Notes: generated from the letters alone by a model not told the origin. A stretch of 64,000 nt of DNA from JASLBX01 sp035762665 (GCA_035762665.1 DASTNZ010000112.1:1-64000), one strand, 5' to 3'. Positions 33,309-43,494 are shown, numbered from the stretch's first letter. A program made the numbers and translations.

Positions 33309-34829
33309 TCATTCGGATCCACCACCCACGATTGGCGCAGGATCGGGCTCACCGACTTCGGACAGGATCGGCCGGACTCCGTCGTCGATCACGTCGATCA
33401 GCGGCTTCGGGAAGAACCCGATCGCCAGGATGGCGGCGGCGAGCGGCGCCACGATCGTCAGCTCGCGGCGGCGAAGGTCAGGGAACGCCGCTGTCTCGGC
33501 TCGCACCGGACCGGTCATCGTCCGCTGATACAGCAGCAGGATGTAGAGGGCCGCCAGGATGATGCCGACCGTCGCGAACACGGCCGCCGTGCGATACCGG
33601 CTGAACGTCCCGACCAGCACCATGAACTCGCTGACGAATGTCGCCAGGCCCGGCAGTGCCAGCCCGGCCAGGCCGAAGAACAGCAGGCTGCCGGACAACA
33701 CCGGCGCCGGCTTCTGCACCCCGCCGTAGTCGGACCACAGCCGCGAGCCGCGCCGCGAGATCATGAATCCGGCCACCGTGAACAACGCGACCGTCGTCAG
33801 GCCGTGGTTGACCATGTACAGCGTCGCGCCGGTGCCCGCCTGCGAGGTCAGCGCGAAGATGCCCAGCACGATGAAGCCGAAGTGCGAGATCGACGTGTAC
33901 GCGATGAGGCGCTTGATGTCGGTCTGACCGATGGCCAGCAGGGCGCCGTACAGGATGCTGATGACAGCGAGCACCACGATGGCCGGCGCGAACTCCTGCA
34001 CTGCCGCCGGGAACAGCGGGAGGCACAGCGCGATCATGCCGAACGTGCCGACCTTGTCGACGACGCCGGAAAGGTATGCGGCGTTGGAGGGCGTGGCCTC
34101 CGCCGCGGCATCGGGCAACCAGGTGTGGAACGGCCAGAGCGGCGCCTTGATGGCGAACGCGAACATGAAGCCCAGGAACAGCCAGCGCTGGGTTTCCGGC
34201 GGGATGTCCAGCGCGATCAGATCGGCGAGTAGGAACGTCCCCTCACCGGCCTGCACCGACTCGACGTAGATGCCGATCACCGCGGCGAGCATGATCAGGC
34301 CACCGAGCAGGTTGTACAGCAGAAACTTAACCGCCGCGTACTGGCGCTTCGGGCCGCCGTACATCCCGATCAGGAAGTACATCGGGATCAGCATGGCCTC
34401 GAACAGGACGTAGAACAGCAGGAGGTCCTGCGCTGCGAAGGCACCGATCACCATCGCCTCGAGCAGCAGCATCATGGCGAAATAGGGCTTCGGACCCCGC
34501 CCCTCCGGCTCGGCCTCGCGCCACATGCCCAGCAAGACGATCGGCGTGATGACCGCTGCCAGCACGATCATCGTGATCCGGATGCCGTCGGCACCCAGCG
34601 CCCAGTAGACGCCGAAGTCTTGGATCCAGGTGTACTGCTCGGTGAACTGCAGGGCGGCGCCGTCCCTGATGAAGGCGATGCCCGCGACGATCGCGAGTGC
34701 GGCAGTGACCAGGCTTGCCCCAAGGGCCAGCTTCTTGGCTATTCGGCCCAAGCTCCCAGGTACCAGTGCGGTCAGCACGGCGCCGAGCGCCGGCAGCGCG
34801 ATGAGTGTGGTCAACCAGGGAAAGGTCAC
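33309..34829 (-). CDS. nuoM: NADH-quinone oxidoreductase subunit M
   Basis: The second antiporter-like subunit, 506 residues and about 14 helices. Landmarks are LLFYVLFEAMLIPMYFLIG with the essential Glu, PLWPFHTWLPDAAAEATPSN, and GQTDIKRLIAYTSISHFGFI. The start ATG overlaps the nuoL stop by four bases. A 58-bp gap follows before nuoN. It pumps protons as part of the membrane arm. Confidence 0.97.
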   Translation of the reverse strand: MTFPWLTTLIALPALGAVLTALVPGSLGRIAKKLALGASLVTAALAIVAGIAFIRDGAALQFTEQYTWIQDFGVYWALGADGIRITMIVLAAVITPIVLLGMWREAEPEGRGPKPYFAMMLLLEAMVIGAFAAQDLLLFYVLFEAMLIPMYFLIGMYGGPKRQYAAVKFLLYNLLGGLIMLAAVIGIYVESVQAGEGTFLLADLIALDIPPETQRWLFLGFMFAFAIKAPLWPFHTWLPDAAAEATPSNAAYLSGVVDKVGTFGMIALCLPLFPAAVQEFAPAIVVLAVISILYGALLAIGQTDIKRLIAYTSISHFGFIVLGIFALTSQAGTGATLYMVNHGLTTVALFTVAGFMISRRGSRLWSDYGGVQKPAPVLSGSLLFFGLAGLALPGLATFVSEFMVLVGTFSRYRTAAVFATVGIILAALYILLLYQRTMTGPVRAETAAFPDLRRRELTIVAPLAAAILAIGFFPKPLIDVIDDGVRPILSEVGEPDPAPIVGGGSE

Positions 34830-36736
34830 GGCAGCCTCACCAGCAACATGGCCACAACGACGACCGCCGCACCGGCGAGCATCGACAGGGCGTACGAGCG
34901 GACGAACCCGGTCTGGATCCGGCGCGTCCGGGCCGACAGGCCGCCGAGTGCGGCGGCGATCCCACCTACCGCGCCGTCCAGGCCCTTGTTCTCGGCGTAG
35001 ACGAGCGACCGGGTGAGGTACTGACCTGGCCGCATGAAGACCGCTTCGTTGACCGCGTCACCGTAAAGGTCCTTGCGGGCGGCGACGGTCGCGAACGACC
35101 CGGCTGGGGCAGTGGTCGGGATCGGCTGCCGGCCGAACACCAGCCAAGCGATCCCGATACCCGCCGCCACCACAGCAATGATGATCGCTGTCAGTGCGGC
35201 CGCCGGGATCGCCAGCTCGTGGTGTTCCTCACCGGTCACCGGCTCCAGCCAGTCCACGACGCCGCCACCGAGGTACAGCAGTCCCAGCCCGCCGATGACG
35301 GAAAGAACGCCAAGAATCCACAGCGGAACCGTCATGACCGGCGGGGACTCGTGCGGATGCGCGTCCTCGGCCCACCGCTTGCGGCCGGCGAAGGTCATCA
35401 GCATGACACGGGTCATGTAGAAGGCGGTGATACCCGCGCCGAGAAGCGCCGCGACACCGTAGACCCAGTGTTCGCCGAACGCTGCCTCGATGATCCGGTC
35501 CTTGGAGAAGAACCCGGCGAATGGTGGGACGCCGATGATCGCGAGGTAGCCCGCGGCAAAGGTGATGAAAGTTACCGGCATGGCCGTGCGCAAAGCACCG
35601 TACCGGCGCATGTCCACCTCGTCGTTCATGCCGTGCATGACCGAGCCGGCTCCGAGGAACAGGTTGGCCTTGAAGAACCCGTGAGTCAGCAGATGGAAGA
35701 TGGCGAACGCGTAGCCCGCGGGCCCGATTCCCGCGGCCAGCATCATGTAGCCGATCTGGCTCATCGTGGACGCGGCCAGCGCCCTCTTGATGTCGTCCTT
35801 CGCGCACCCGATGATCGCGCCCATCAGCAGCGTGATCGCGCCGACGACAACCACGGCTGTCCGGGCCGCCGGCGCCCCGGCGTAGATGTCGGCGGCCCGG
35901 ACGACCAGGTACACGCCGGCAGTCACCATCGTCGCCGCATGGATCAGCGCCGACACCGGTGTCGGACCCTCCATCGCGTCAAGCAGCCAGGACTGCAACG
36001 GGAACTGCGCGGACTTGCCGCACGCCCCGAGCAGCAGGAACATTCCGATCGCAACGAGCCAGCCCTCCGACGCCTCGGCCGCCGCCGGGAACACGCCGGC
36101 AAAAGCGGTGGTCCCGAAGACCACGAACATCGACATGATCGCCAGGGACATGCCGGCGTCGCCGACCCGGTTCATCACGAACGCCTTCTTGGCGGCGACC
36201 GCTGCCGAGTCTTTGTGCTGCCAGAAGCCGATCAGCAGGTACGACGCCAGCCCGACGCCCTCCCAGCCGATATAGAGGATGAGAAAGTCGTCGGCCAGCA
36301 CCAGCAGCAGCATCGCCGCCACGAACAGGTTCAGGTACCCGAAGAACCGGCGCTGCCGATCGTCCTCGGCCATGTAACCGATCGAGTAGAGGTGAATCAC
36401 CGAGCCGACGCCGGTGATGAGCAGGACGAACGCCATCGACAGCTGATCCAGCTGCAGGCCGACCGAAACCTCGTACCCGCCGACGGCGAACCAGTCCCAG
36501 AGTGGCACCGAAAACGCGCGCTCCTCGGCGTTCCGCCCGACCATCGCGACGAACAGCACCAGTGCGTACACGAACGAGGCCGCCGGCATGATCGTGCCGA
36601 GCACCGGTGCGATCCGGTCCAGCCGGCGCCCGCCCAGCAGCAAGATCGCCGCGCTGACGAGCGGCAGCAAGATCAGCAGCCAGCTGACGGAGAACACGCC
36701 CTCTGCCGGCTGGACCGATTGACTTTGAGTAAGCAC
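34826..36736 (-). CDS. nuoL: NADH-quinone oxidoreductase subunit L
   Basis: The distal proton-pumping subunit, 636 residues, about 16 helices, with the long lateral helix region near the C-terminus. Landmarks include FLILYIGWEGVGLASYLLIG, FPLQSWLLDAMEGPTPVSAL with the HAATMV segment after it, and GCAKDDIKRALAASTMSQIG. Length and motifs are standard. An 18-bp gap separates it from nuoK and a 4-bp overlap joins it to nuoM. A long antisense open frame covers this gene but is only a GC3 shadow. Confidence 0.97.
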   Translation of the reverse strand: MLTQSQSVQPAEGVFSVSWLLILLPLVSAAILLLGGRRLDRIAPVLGTIMPAASFVYALVLFVAMVGRNAEERAFSVPLWDWFAVGGYEVSVGLQLDQLSMAFVLLITGVGSVIHLYSIGYMAEDDRQRRFFGYLNLFVAAMLLLVLADDFLILYIGWEGVGLASYLLIGFWQHKDSAAVAAKKAFVMNRVGDAGMSLAIMSMFVVFGTTAFAGVFPAAAEASEGWLVAIGMFLLLGACGKSAQFPLQSWLLDAMEGPTPVSALIHAATMVTAGVYLVVRAADIYAGAPAARTAVVVVGAITLLMGAIIGCAKDDIKRALAASTMSQIGYMMLAAGIGPAGYAFAIFHLLTHGFFKANLFLGAGSVMHGMNDEVDMRRYGALRTAMPVTFITFAAGYLAIIGVPPFAGFFSKDRIIEAAFGEHWVYGVAALLGAGITAFYMTRVMLMTFAGRKRWAEDAHPHESPPVMTVPLWILGVLSVIGGLGLLYLGGGVVDWLEPVTGEEHHELAIPAAALTAIIIAVVAAGIGIAWLVFGRQPIPTTAPAGSFATVAARKDLYGDAVNEAVFMRPGQYLTRSLVYAENKGLDGAVGGIAAALGGLSARTRRIQTGFVRSYALSMLAGAAVVVVAMLLVRLP

Positions 36737-36754
36737 GCTATGCCCCTACCAGCC

Positions 36755-37054
36755 CTACAGCTTCAGCAGGCTCTCGTCGTCAACCGACGCCGACCTGCGG
36801 GTGCGGAAGATCGTGACGATGATGGCCAAGCCGACGACTACTTCGGCCGCAGCGATCACCATCACGAAGAATGCGATGATCTGGCCGTCGATATTGCCGT
36901 GCATCCTCGCGAAAGTCACGAAGGCCAGGTTGCACGCGTTGAGCATCAACTCAACGCTCATGAACGCGATCAGCGCGTTGCGCCGGACGAGTACGCCGAC
37001 GCCACCGATGCTGAACAGCAGCGACGCGAGGACCAGGTACGCGGTGGGGCTCAC
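36755..37054 (-). CDS. nuoK: NADH-quinone oxidoreductase subunit K
   Basis: A 99-residue subunit with three helices. The motifs GVLVRRNALIAFMSVELMLN and NIDGQIIAFFVMVIAAAEVV carry the two conserved membrane Glu residues (in SVELML and AAEVVVG) that form the proton path next to NuoJ. It begins by a 4-bp overlap with nuoJ. Confidence 0.97.
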   Translation of the reverse strand: MSPTAYLVLASLLFSIGGVGVLVRRNALIAFMSVELMLNACNLAFVTFARMHGNIDGQIIAFFVMVIAAAEVVVGLAIIVTIFRTRRSASVDDESLLKL

Positions 37055-37851
37055 TGCTGGCCACCCTCCAGCTCGCCGGGTTCGTGTTTGGTGAACTCAT
37101 CCGACGGACGGACCGCGCCACGGGCCACGAGTGCGGGAGGAACCGAGTCGTCGCTTGTCCTGCCGTCCGGAAGCAGTGCCGGTGTATCTACCGCGTTGTG
37201 GCGCGCGTAGACGCCGGGACTAGGCAGCTGTGAGGCCGCCACCCCACTGCCCGAGGCAAAGCGTTGCTCCGCGAGCTCGCGCTGGCCCGGCCTGCGGGTC
37301 AGGCGCTCCTGGTGGGTGAGCACCATCGCCCCGAGCGCGGCGGTGATCAACGTCGCTGCGACGATCTCGAAGACCCAGATGTACCGGGAGAAGATCGCAT
37401 CGGCGATGGCCGCGACGCTGCCTTCCGGCGCCACGCCGGCGAAGCCAGCCCAATCCGAGAAGACCGCCCGGCCAGCGATCGAGACCAGCAGCACGCCCAG
37501 GCCCAGCCCGGCCAGGATCGCCGCGGCCCGCTGTCCCCTGATCGTCTCGATCCGCGAGTCGCTGGCGTCCACTCCCACCAGCATGATCACGAAAAGGAAC
37601 AGCATCATGATTGCGCCGGTATAAACCACGACCTGGACAACGCCAAGGAACGGGGCCTCCAAGGCGATGAAGAACACGGCCAGCGAGATCATGACAACGG
37701 CGAGAAACAGCGCGCCGTGGACGGCCTTGCGGGAGATGACCAAACCCAACGCCGAAAGGACGGCGACCGGGGCCAGGATCCAGAACAGGACTGCCTCGCC
37801 GGTACCTCCGCCCGTCGACTCGACGGTCTGGGCCAGCACGTCCGCGATCAC
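37051..37851 (-). CDS. nuoJ: NADH-quinone oxidoreductase subunit J with extended C-terminus
   Basis: The 266-residue protein has five helices in its first ~175 residues (HGALFLAVVMISLAVFFIAL, VQVVVYTGAIMMLFLFVIML). NuoJ helix 3 with its pi-bulge takes part in coupling. The C-terminal ~90 residues are hydrophilic (RPGQRELAEQRFASG to KHEPGELEGGQQ) and longer than in E. coli (184 aa), as is usual in actinobacteria. Four-base overlaps connect it to nuoI and nuoK. Confidence 0.96.
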   Translation of the reverse strand: MIADVLAQTVESTGGGTGEAVLFWILAPVAVLSALGLVISRKAVHGALFLAVVMISLAVFFIALEAPFLGVVQVVVYTGAIMMLFLFVIMLVGVDASDSRIETIRGQRAAAILAGLGLGVLLVSIAGRAVFSDWAGFAGVAPEGSVAAIADAIFSRYIWVFEIVAATLITAALGAMVLTHQERLTRRPGQRELAEQRFASGSGVAASQLPSPGVYARHNAVDTPALLPDGRTSDDSVPPALVARGAVRPSDEFTKHEPGELEGGQQ

Positions 37852-38372
37852 GACGCGCTCCCGCCGGCCCGCGCGCCAGACCGGACGTAGTAGTCACGCT
37901 CGTCGTCACCGAGCCGCATCGGATGCGGCGGCGCTTCCATGCCGGGCAGCAGCGGAGCGAGTAGATCCTGCCTCTCGTAGATCAGCTTCTCCCGGGTGTA
38001 GTCCGCAAGCTCGTACTCATTGGTCATGGTGAGCGCCCGGGTCGGGCACGCCTCGATGCACAGCCCGCAGAGAATACAGCGCAAGTAGTTGATCTGGTAC
38101 ACGCGGCCGTACCGCTCCCCAGGCGAGTAGCGCTCCTCGTCGGTGTTGGCAGCGCCTTCGACGTAGATCGCGTCCGCCGGGCAGGCCCAGGCGCACAGTT
38201 CGCAGCCGACACACTTCTCCAGGCCATCCGGGTGACGGTTCAGCTGGTGCCGGCCGTGGAAGCGCGGCGCCACCCGATGTGGCTTTTCGGGGTACTGCTC
38301 CGTCACGACTTTCTTGAACATCGTCCGGAAGGTGACCCCGAAACCTGCGACGGAGTCGAGGAACTTAGGCAC
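37848..38372 (-). CDS. nuoI: NADH-quinone oxidoreductase subunit I
   Basis: A 174-residue peripheral-arm subunit with two 4Fe-4S motifs: KCVGCELCAWACPADAIYV and LRCILCGLCIEACPTRAL, ligating clusters N6a and N6b that pass electrons to N2. I place the start at the GTG 38372, which overlaps the nuoH stop by eight bases and gives the family N-terminus VPKFLDSVAGFGVTFRTMF; a longer frame into nuoH is not conserved. Confidence 0.96.
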   Translation of the reverse strand: MPKFLDSVAGFGVTFRTMFKKVVTEQYPEKPHRVAPRFHGRHQLNRHPDGLEKCVGCELCAWACPADAIYVEGAANTDEERYSPGERYGRVYQINYLRCILCGLCIEACPTRALTMTNEYELADYTREKLIYERQDLLAPLLPGMEAPPHPMRLGDDERDYYVRSGARAGGSAS

Positions 38373-39687
38373 GCGTGCCCTCCTCTTCCATATTCGACTT
38401 GTCCGAGTGGACACCCGGATCGTCCTTTGCTGCCGATGCGCCGGGCCGGACGACCGCCTCCTGGCCGGGCATCGGCGGCACGGGGAACGCCGACCCCCGG
38501 GAGACCGCGGCCTCGGCGGTCGGCTGCTCGCGTTTGCGCTCGGGCCAGAAGAACGTAATGATCAACAGGACGGCGAAGGCTCCGCCGCCCCAGGTGAGTA
38601 ACTGCTCCCGGGTGATGCCCTCGTTGAACGCCAACCGCATGCCCGCCACGGCCACGATCCACACCAGCGAAATCGGCAGCAACACCCGCCAGCCGAACTT
38701 CATGAATTGGTCGTACCGTAGCCGGGGCAGGGTGCCGCGTAGCCAGATGAACAGGAAGATCATCAGCAGCACCTTGGCCAGGAACCACAGCAATGGCCAC
38801 CAGCCCTCGTTGAACATGCCGTCGCCGATGGCCGACAGTGGCCACGGAGCCCGCCAGCCGCCCAGGAACAGCGTCGTGGCCAGGGCGGACACGTTCACCA
38901 TGTTGATGTACTCGGCCAGGAAGAACACGGCGTACTTCATCGACGAGTACTCGGTGGCGTAGCCCGCGACCAGCTCTCCCTCCGCCTCCGGAAGGTCGAA
39001 CGGTGCCCGGTTGGTCTCACCCACCATCGACACCAGGTAGATCAAGAACGACGGGATCAGGATGATGCCGAACCAGAGCCGTTGCTGCTCGGCGACGATC
39101 TGCGACGTCGACATCGACCCGGCGAACAGGAATACGCCGACGAACGACAAGCCCATGACCAGCTCGTACGAGATCACTTGAGCGGTGGAGCGGACGCCAC
39201 CGAGGAGGGGGTACGTCGAACCACTCGCCCACCCGGCCAGCACGAACCCGTAGATGCCGATCGAAGCGACCGCGAGCACGAAGAGCACGGCCACCGGGAA
39301 GTCGGTGAGCTGCAGCGGCGTGGTATGTCCGAAGATCGACACTTCAGGACCGAGCGGGATGACCCCGAAGATCAGGAACGCGGGTATCACCGCGATCATC
39401 GGTGCCAGGATGTACACCGTCTTGTGGACGTTCCGCGGAATGAGGTCCTCTTTGAGCATGAGCTTCATCGCGTCGGCGAAGCTCTGCAGCGAGCCGCGAG
39501 GGCCGGTCCGGTTCGGGCCGATGCGGTGCTGCATCCGAGCGACGACCCTGCGCTCGAAGACGATATTGAAAAGCGTGATGACCAGGAGGAACCCGAAGAT
39601 CACCAGGATCTTCAGGGCGACCAGCCACCACGGGTCGTTGCCGAAGCCCTCGATGTTGTCGTAGTTCTGCGCGACGATCGCGGTCAC
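38365..39687 (-). CDS. nuoH: NADH-quinone oxidoreductase subunit H
   Basis: The 440-residue NuoH forms much of the quinone chamber. Typical parts are RRVVARMQHRIGPNRTGPRG near residue 50, the loop SFADAMKLMLKEDLIP, and GETNRAPFDLPEAEGELVAG near 220. About eight helices are visible. A polar C-terminal tail of ~60 residues extends past the E. coli length. The ATG overlaps the nuoG stop by four bases. Confidence 0.97.
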   Translation of the reverse strand: MTAIVAQNYDNIEGFGNDPWWLVALKILVIFGFLLVITLFNIVFERRVVARMQHRIGPNRTGPRGSLQSFADAMKLMLKEDLIPRNVHKTVYILAPMIAVIPAFLIFGVIPLGPEVSIFGHTTPLQLTDFPVAVLFVLAVASIGIYGFVLAGWASGSTYPLLGGVRSTAQVISYELVMGLSFVGVFLFAGSMSTSQIVAEQQRLWFGIILIPSFLIYLVSMVGETNRAPFDLPEAEGELVAGYATEYSSMKYAVFFLAEYINMVNVSALATTLFLGGWRAPWPLSAIGDGMFNEGWWPLLWFLAKVLLMIFLFIWLRGTLPRLRYDQFMKFGWRVLLPISLVWIVAVAGMRLAFNEGITREQLLTWGGGAFAVLLIITFFWPERKREQPTAEAAVSRGSAFPVPPMPGQEAVVRPGASAAKDDPGVHSDKSNMEEEGTRA

Positions 39688-42158
39688 GCCGCACCTCCCA
39701 GTGCAGAACCATCGGTTGCCGTTCCCCCGCTGCCCGTCGGTGGGCCGTCCGCCGCGCGCAGCTCGACTACATCACCCGCGGCAGCCCGCAGCATGTCATG
39801 AACATGCGACCCCGGCGAGTACTGCGGAACCCACACCACCCTGTCCGGCATATCGGTGATCTCCACCGGCAGCGTGATCGCGCCGTGTTCAGTGGCGACC
39901 GTCACGTGCGTGTCCACACCCGTATCGGCGGCAGTGCCGGCAGACAGTCGCGCAACAGGTCGGCGGGCTGTGCCGGCCAGATGTGGCTCGCCGGCCTGCA
40001 GCCGACCGTCGTCGAGCAGCAACCGCCAGGTGGCCAGCAGCGCCTGCCCGGACTCCGGGTGCCGCGGCTCGCCGGGTCGGACGGCGGGAGCTTCGGGACG
40101 CTCGCCGTCCCACGCTCCGACCTCGGCCAGCTCCGACCGGACTTCGTCGATCGTGGACAACCCAAGGTCGATGTCGAACTCGTCCGCGATCAACGTGAGC
40201 ACCTTCGCATCGGCCAGCGCGTTCGTTGACTCGAGCACGACCGGGAACGGCCGGTCACGACCCTCCCAGTTGACGAACGTGCCGGCCTTCTCCACCACAG
40301 GTGCGACCGGGAATACCACGTCGGCCAGCTCCGTGACCTCACTGCGTAGCACCTCGAGGCTGACCACGAATCGCGCAGTGCGGAGTGCGTCCCGCGCGGC
40401 AGCCGGGTCAGGAAGATCGGCGAGTTCGACGCCCCCGACGACAACCCCACTGAGTTGGCTGTCGGCGAGCGCGGTGACCATGCTTGCGGTGTCGCGGCCA
40501 GGTAGCGGTGGCAAGTGGGCGACGCCCCAGACCGCACTGACGTCGATCCGTGCCTCCGGGTTCTCCACGAGTCGCCCGCCCGGAAGAAGGATCGGCAGCG
40601 CGCCGGCCTCTACCGCTCCGCGGTCACCAGCCCGCCGCGGCACCCAGGCCAGCCGGGCACCGGTGCTGGCCGCGAGCGCTGCGGCGGCGGATAGCGCGCC
40701 CGGTGTGCCGGCCAGCCGCTCGCCGACGAGAATGACCGAGCTGGGCTCGCGCATGAGCGCCGCAACCTCGTCGCTGGCCAGTGCCTCCGCCTCACCGCCG
40801 GGCACCACTGGGATCAGCCGTCCGGACAGCTTCTCCAGTCCCCGGGATCCGAATGGCGCGATCGAGGCGACCACGGTTCCGCCCCTGCGGACACCCTTGC
40901 GCAGGCGCAGGAAGATGGTCGGAGCCTCCTCCTCGGCCTCCAGGCCCGCCAGCAGTACCGCCGGCGCCTTCTCCAAATCCGCGTACGTGATCTCCATGCG
41001 CGAACCTGCGACCGCAGCGAGGAACTCAGCCTCCTCTGCGGAATGGACGCGGGCGCGGAAATCGATGTCGTTCGTCCGCAGTACCAGGCGGGCGAACTTG
41101 GCGTATGCGTAGGCGTCCTCGACGGTCAACCTGCCGCCTGTGAGCACGCCGACCCCACGCTCGGCGCGGGCAGCGCGCAGCCCCTCGGCTGCGACGGCCA
41201 GGGCATCCGGCCACGACGTGGGAACGAGCTGACCGGTCTCGTCGTCCCGGACGAGTGGATAGGTGAGCCGGTCATCCAGGTTCGCGTACCGGAATGCGAA
41301 TCGATCCTTGTCCGATATCCACTCTTCGTTGACCTCGGGATCGTCGCCGGCCAGCCGCCGCATCACAACGTTCCTGCGTTGGTCGACCCGGATCGCCGCC
41401 CCACTCGAGTCGTGCTCCGTCACCGAGGGCACCGACACCAGGTCGAACGGGCGAGCACGGAATCGGTACGCCGCACTGGTCAACGCGCCCACGGGGCAGA
41501 TCTGGATCGTATTGCCTGAGAAGTAGCTTTCGAACGGCTCCGATTCGTAGATGCCGACCTGCTGTAGCGCACCGCGCTCCAGCATTTCGATGAACGGGTC
41601 ACCGGCGATCTCGTTGGAGAACCGGGTACACCGCGCGCACAGAACGCACCGCTCGCGGTCCAGCAAGACTTGGCTGGAGATCGCGATCGGCTTAGGGTAG
41701 GTGCGCTTCTTACCCTCGTACCGGGATTCGCCGCGGCCGTTGCTCATCGCCTGGTTCTGCAGCGGGCACTCGCCACCCTTGTCGCACACAGGGCAGTCCA
41801 ACGGGTGATTGATCAGCAGGAATTCCATGATTCCCTGCTGTGCCTTGTCGGCCACTGGTGAGGTGAGCTGGGTCTTCACGACCATGCCTGGCATCACGGT
41901 CGTGGTGCACGATGCCTGTGGCTTAGGCATGCCCCGCCCTCGGCCGTCATCCACGACCTCCACGAGGCACTGACGGCACGCGCCCACCGGGTCCAACAGC
42001 GGGTGGTCGCAAAACCGCGGGATCTGGATGCCCAGCATCTCGGCCGCCCGGATGAGCAGCGTGCCTTCGGGGACGCTGACCTCGAAGCCGTCGATCGTCA
42101 GAGTGACGAGCTTCTCGGCCTGCTCGACGGCACTGTTGGTCGGCTCGGTGACCGTCAT
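39684..42158 (-). CDS. nuoG: NADH-quinone oxidoreductase subunit G
   Basis: NuoG carries several Fe-S clusters of the electron input arm. The 824-residue protein starts at the ATG 42158, after a 22-bp gap from nuoF. The N-terminal ferredoxin-like domain has FCDHPLLDPVGACRQCLVEV, then ASCTT; next come HPLDCPVCDKGGECPLQNQ, RERCVLCARCTRFSNEIAG and QICPVGALTS for the other clusters. The remaining ~580 residues form a molybdopterin oxidoreductase-like domain without cofactor. A longer upstream frame overlapping nuoF is not conserved. Confidence 0.96.
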   Translation of the reverse strand: MTVTEPTNSAVEQAEKLVTLTIDGFEVSVPEGTLLIRAAEMLGIQIPRFCDHPLLDPVGACRQCLVEVVDDGRGRGMPKPQASCTTTVMPGMVVKTQLTSPVADKAQQGIMEFLLINHPLDCPVCDKGGECPLQNQAMSNGRGESRYEGKKRTYPKPIAISSQVLLDRERCVLCARCTRFSNEIAGDPFIEMLERGALQQVGIYESEPFESYFSGNTIQICPVGALTSAAYRFRARPFDLVSVPSVTEHDSSGAAIRVDQRRNVVMRRLAGDDPEVNEEWISDKDRFAFRYANLDDRLTYPLVRDDETGQLVPTSWPDALAVAAEGLRAARAERGVGVLTGGRLTVEDAYAYAKFARLVLRTNDIDFRARVHSAEEAEFLAAVAGSRMEITYADLEKAPAVLLAGLEAEEEAPTIFLRLRKGVRRGGTVVASIAPFGSRGLEKLSGRLIPVVPGGEAEALASDEVAALMREPSSVILVGERLAGTPGALSAAAALAASTGARLAWVPRRAGDRGAVEAGALPILLPGGRLVENPEARIDVSAVWGVAHLPPLPGRDTASMVTALADSQLSGVVVGGVELADLPDPAAARDALRTARFVVSLEVLRSEVTELADVVFPVAPVVEKAGTFVNWEGRDRPFPVVLESTNALADAKVLTLIADEFDIDLGLSTIDEVRSELAEVGAWDGERPEAPAVRPGEPRHPESGQALLATWRLLLDDGRLQAGEPHLAGTARRPVARLSAGTAADTGVDTHVTVATEHGAITLPVEITDMPDRVVWVPQYSPGSHVHDMLRAAAGDVVELRAADGPPTGSGGTATDGSALGGAA

Positions 42159-42180
42159 ACTGTCGCACTCGCCTTCTCGG

Positions 42181-43494
42181 TCATGCTGTCGCAGCTCCCG
42201 CGGTCTCAGCGAACAGAGTCGAGGCGGCCGGATCGAACGGACAGCCACCATGCTCGAAGTGGGCCAGGTACTCGTCGCGGAAGTGCTGTAGCGACGACGT
42301 GATCGGCGCGACCCCGCCGTCGGCCAGCGCGCAGAACGAGCGCCCCGCGATGTTGTCAGACAGGTCGAGCAGCTTTTCGAGGTCGGCCTCTGTGCCGCCA
42401 CCGGCCTCCAACCGCTGCAGGATCTGCACCAGCCACCAGAAGCCCTCACGGCACGGCGTGCACTTGCCGCACGACTCGTGCTTGTAGAACTCAACCCAAC
42501 GCAGGACGGCCCGCACGACGCAGGTGCTGTCGTCAAAGATCTGCAGCGCCTTCGTCCCGAGCATGCTGCCCGCCTCCGCCACGCCCTCGTAGTCGAGCGG
42601 GACGTCGAGGTGGTCGGCCGTCAGCAACGGCGTCGACGAGCCGCCGGGCGTCCAGAACTTCAGCTCGCGACCTTCTCGGACGCCGCCGGCAATCTCCAAC
42701 AGCTCGCGAAGCGTGATGCCGAGCGGCGCCTCGTACTGCCCTGGCCGGGTGACGTGGCCAGACAAGGAGTAGAGCGTGAATCCCGGCGACTTCTCCGAAC
42801 CCATCGAGCGAAACCAGTCGACTCCCTTGGCGACGATCGCGGGCACGGAGGCGATCGTTTCGACATTGTTGATGACCGTGGGCGACGCGTACAGGCCGGC
42901 CACCGCTGGGAACGGAGGCCGCAGCCTGGGCTGGCCGCGCCGACCCTCGAGGGAGTCGAGCAGCGCCGTCTCCTCGCCGCAGATGTAGGCGCCGGCCCCG
43001 GCGTGCACGATGACGTCGAGGTCGTAGCCCGAGCCGAGGATGTCTCTGCCCAGGTACCCGGACTCGTATGCGTCGGTGACGGCTGCCTGCAGCCGGCGGA
43101 TGACGTGCAGCACCTCGCCACGGACGTAGATGAAGGCAGTGTGCGCACCTATTGCATATGAGGAGATGATCGTCCCCTCGACAAGCGTGTGCGGCGAGGC
43201 GAGCATGAGTGGAATGTCCTTGCAGGTTCCTGGCTCGGACTCGTCGGCGTTCACCACGAGATACGTCGGCTTCGGACTGCCCTTCGGGACGAAGCCCCAC
43301 TTCATGCCGGTCGGGAAGCCCGCTCCGCCGCGCCCGCGGAGTCCGGCGTCTTTGACGATCGTCACCAGGTCGTCCGGCGTGCGCTGCAAGGCGATGCGCA
43401 GCGCTTTGAAGCCATCGGCCCGCTCGTAGCCAGCGCGGGTGAAGCTGTCGTGCTCATGCCAGCGCTCGGACAGGACTGGTGTCAGCGTGGTCAC
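42181..43494 (-). CDS. nuoF: NADH-quinone oxidoreductase subunit F
   Basis: NuoF binds NADH and FMN and holds cluster N3. Motifs in the 437-residue protein are LRGRGGAGFPTGMKWGFVPK (NADH/FMN loop), AYICGEETALLDSLEGRRGQ, and the cluster ligands ESCGKCTPCREG plus the Cys in GRSFCALADG. The GTG start overlaps the nuoE stop (GTGA). Confidence 0.97.
   Translation of the reverse strand: MTTLTPVLSERWHEHDSFTRAGYERADGFKALRIALQRTPDDLVTIVKDAGLRGRGGAGFPTGMKWGFVPKGSPKPTYLVVNADESEPGTCKDIPLMLASPHTLVEGTIISSYAIGAHTAFIYVRGEVLHVIRRLQAAVTDAYESGYLGRDILGSGYDLDVIVHAGAGAYICGEETALLDSLEGRRGQPRLRPPFPAVAGLYASPTVINNVETIASVPAIVAKGVDWFRSMGSEKSPGFTLYSLSGHVTRPGQYEAPLGITLRELLEIAGGVREGRELKFWTPGGSSTPLLTADHLDVPLDYEGVAEAGSMLGTKALQIFDDSTCVVRAVLRWVEFYKHESCGKCTPCREGFWWLVQILQRLEAGGGTEADLEKLLDLSDNIAGRSFCALADGGVAPITSSLQHFRDEYLAHFEHGGCPFDPAASTLFAETAGAATA

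Noticed and set aside
32105..33562. 485-codon open frame antisense to nuoN
   Set aside because: Same low-complexity charged composition and complete overlap with a clear nuoN gene.
34805..37210. 801-codon open frame antisense to nuoL and nuoK
   Set aside because: It mirrors the GC3 pattern of nuoL, is extremely rich in Arg, His, Asp and Gln, and has no domain. It is a shadow of the real genes.
39684..42536. 950-codon version of NuoG
   Set aside because: The extra ~126 residues overlap nuoF in another frame and are Ser/Arg-rich. The ferredoxin-like N-terminus begins at 42158.
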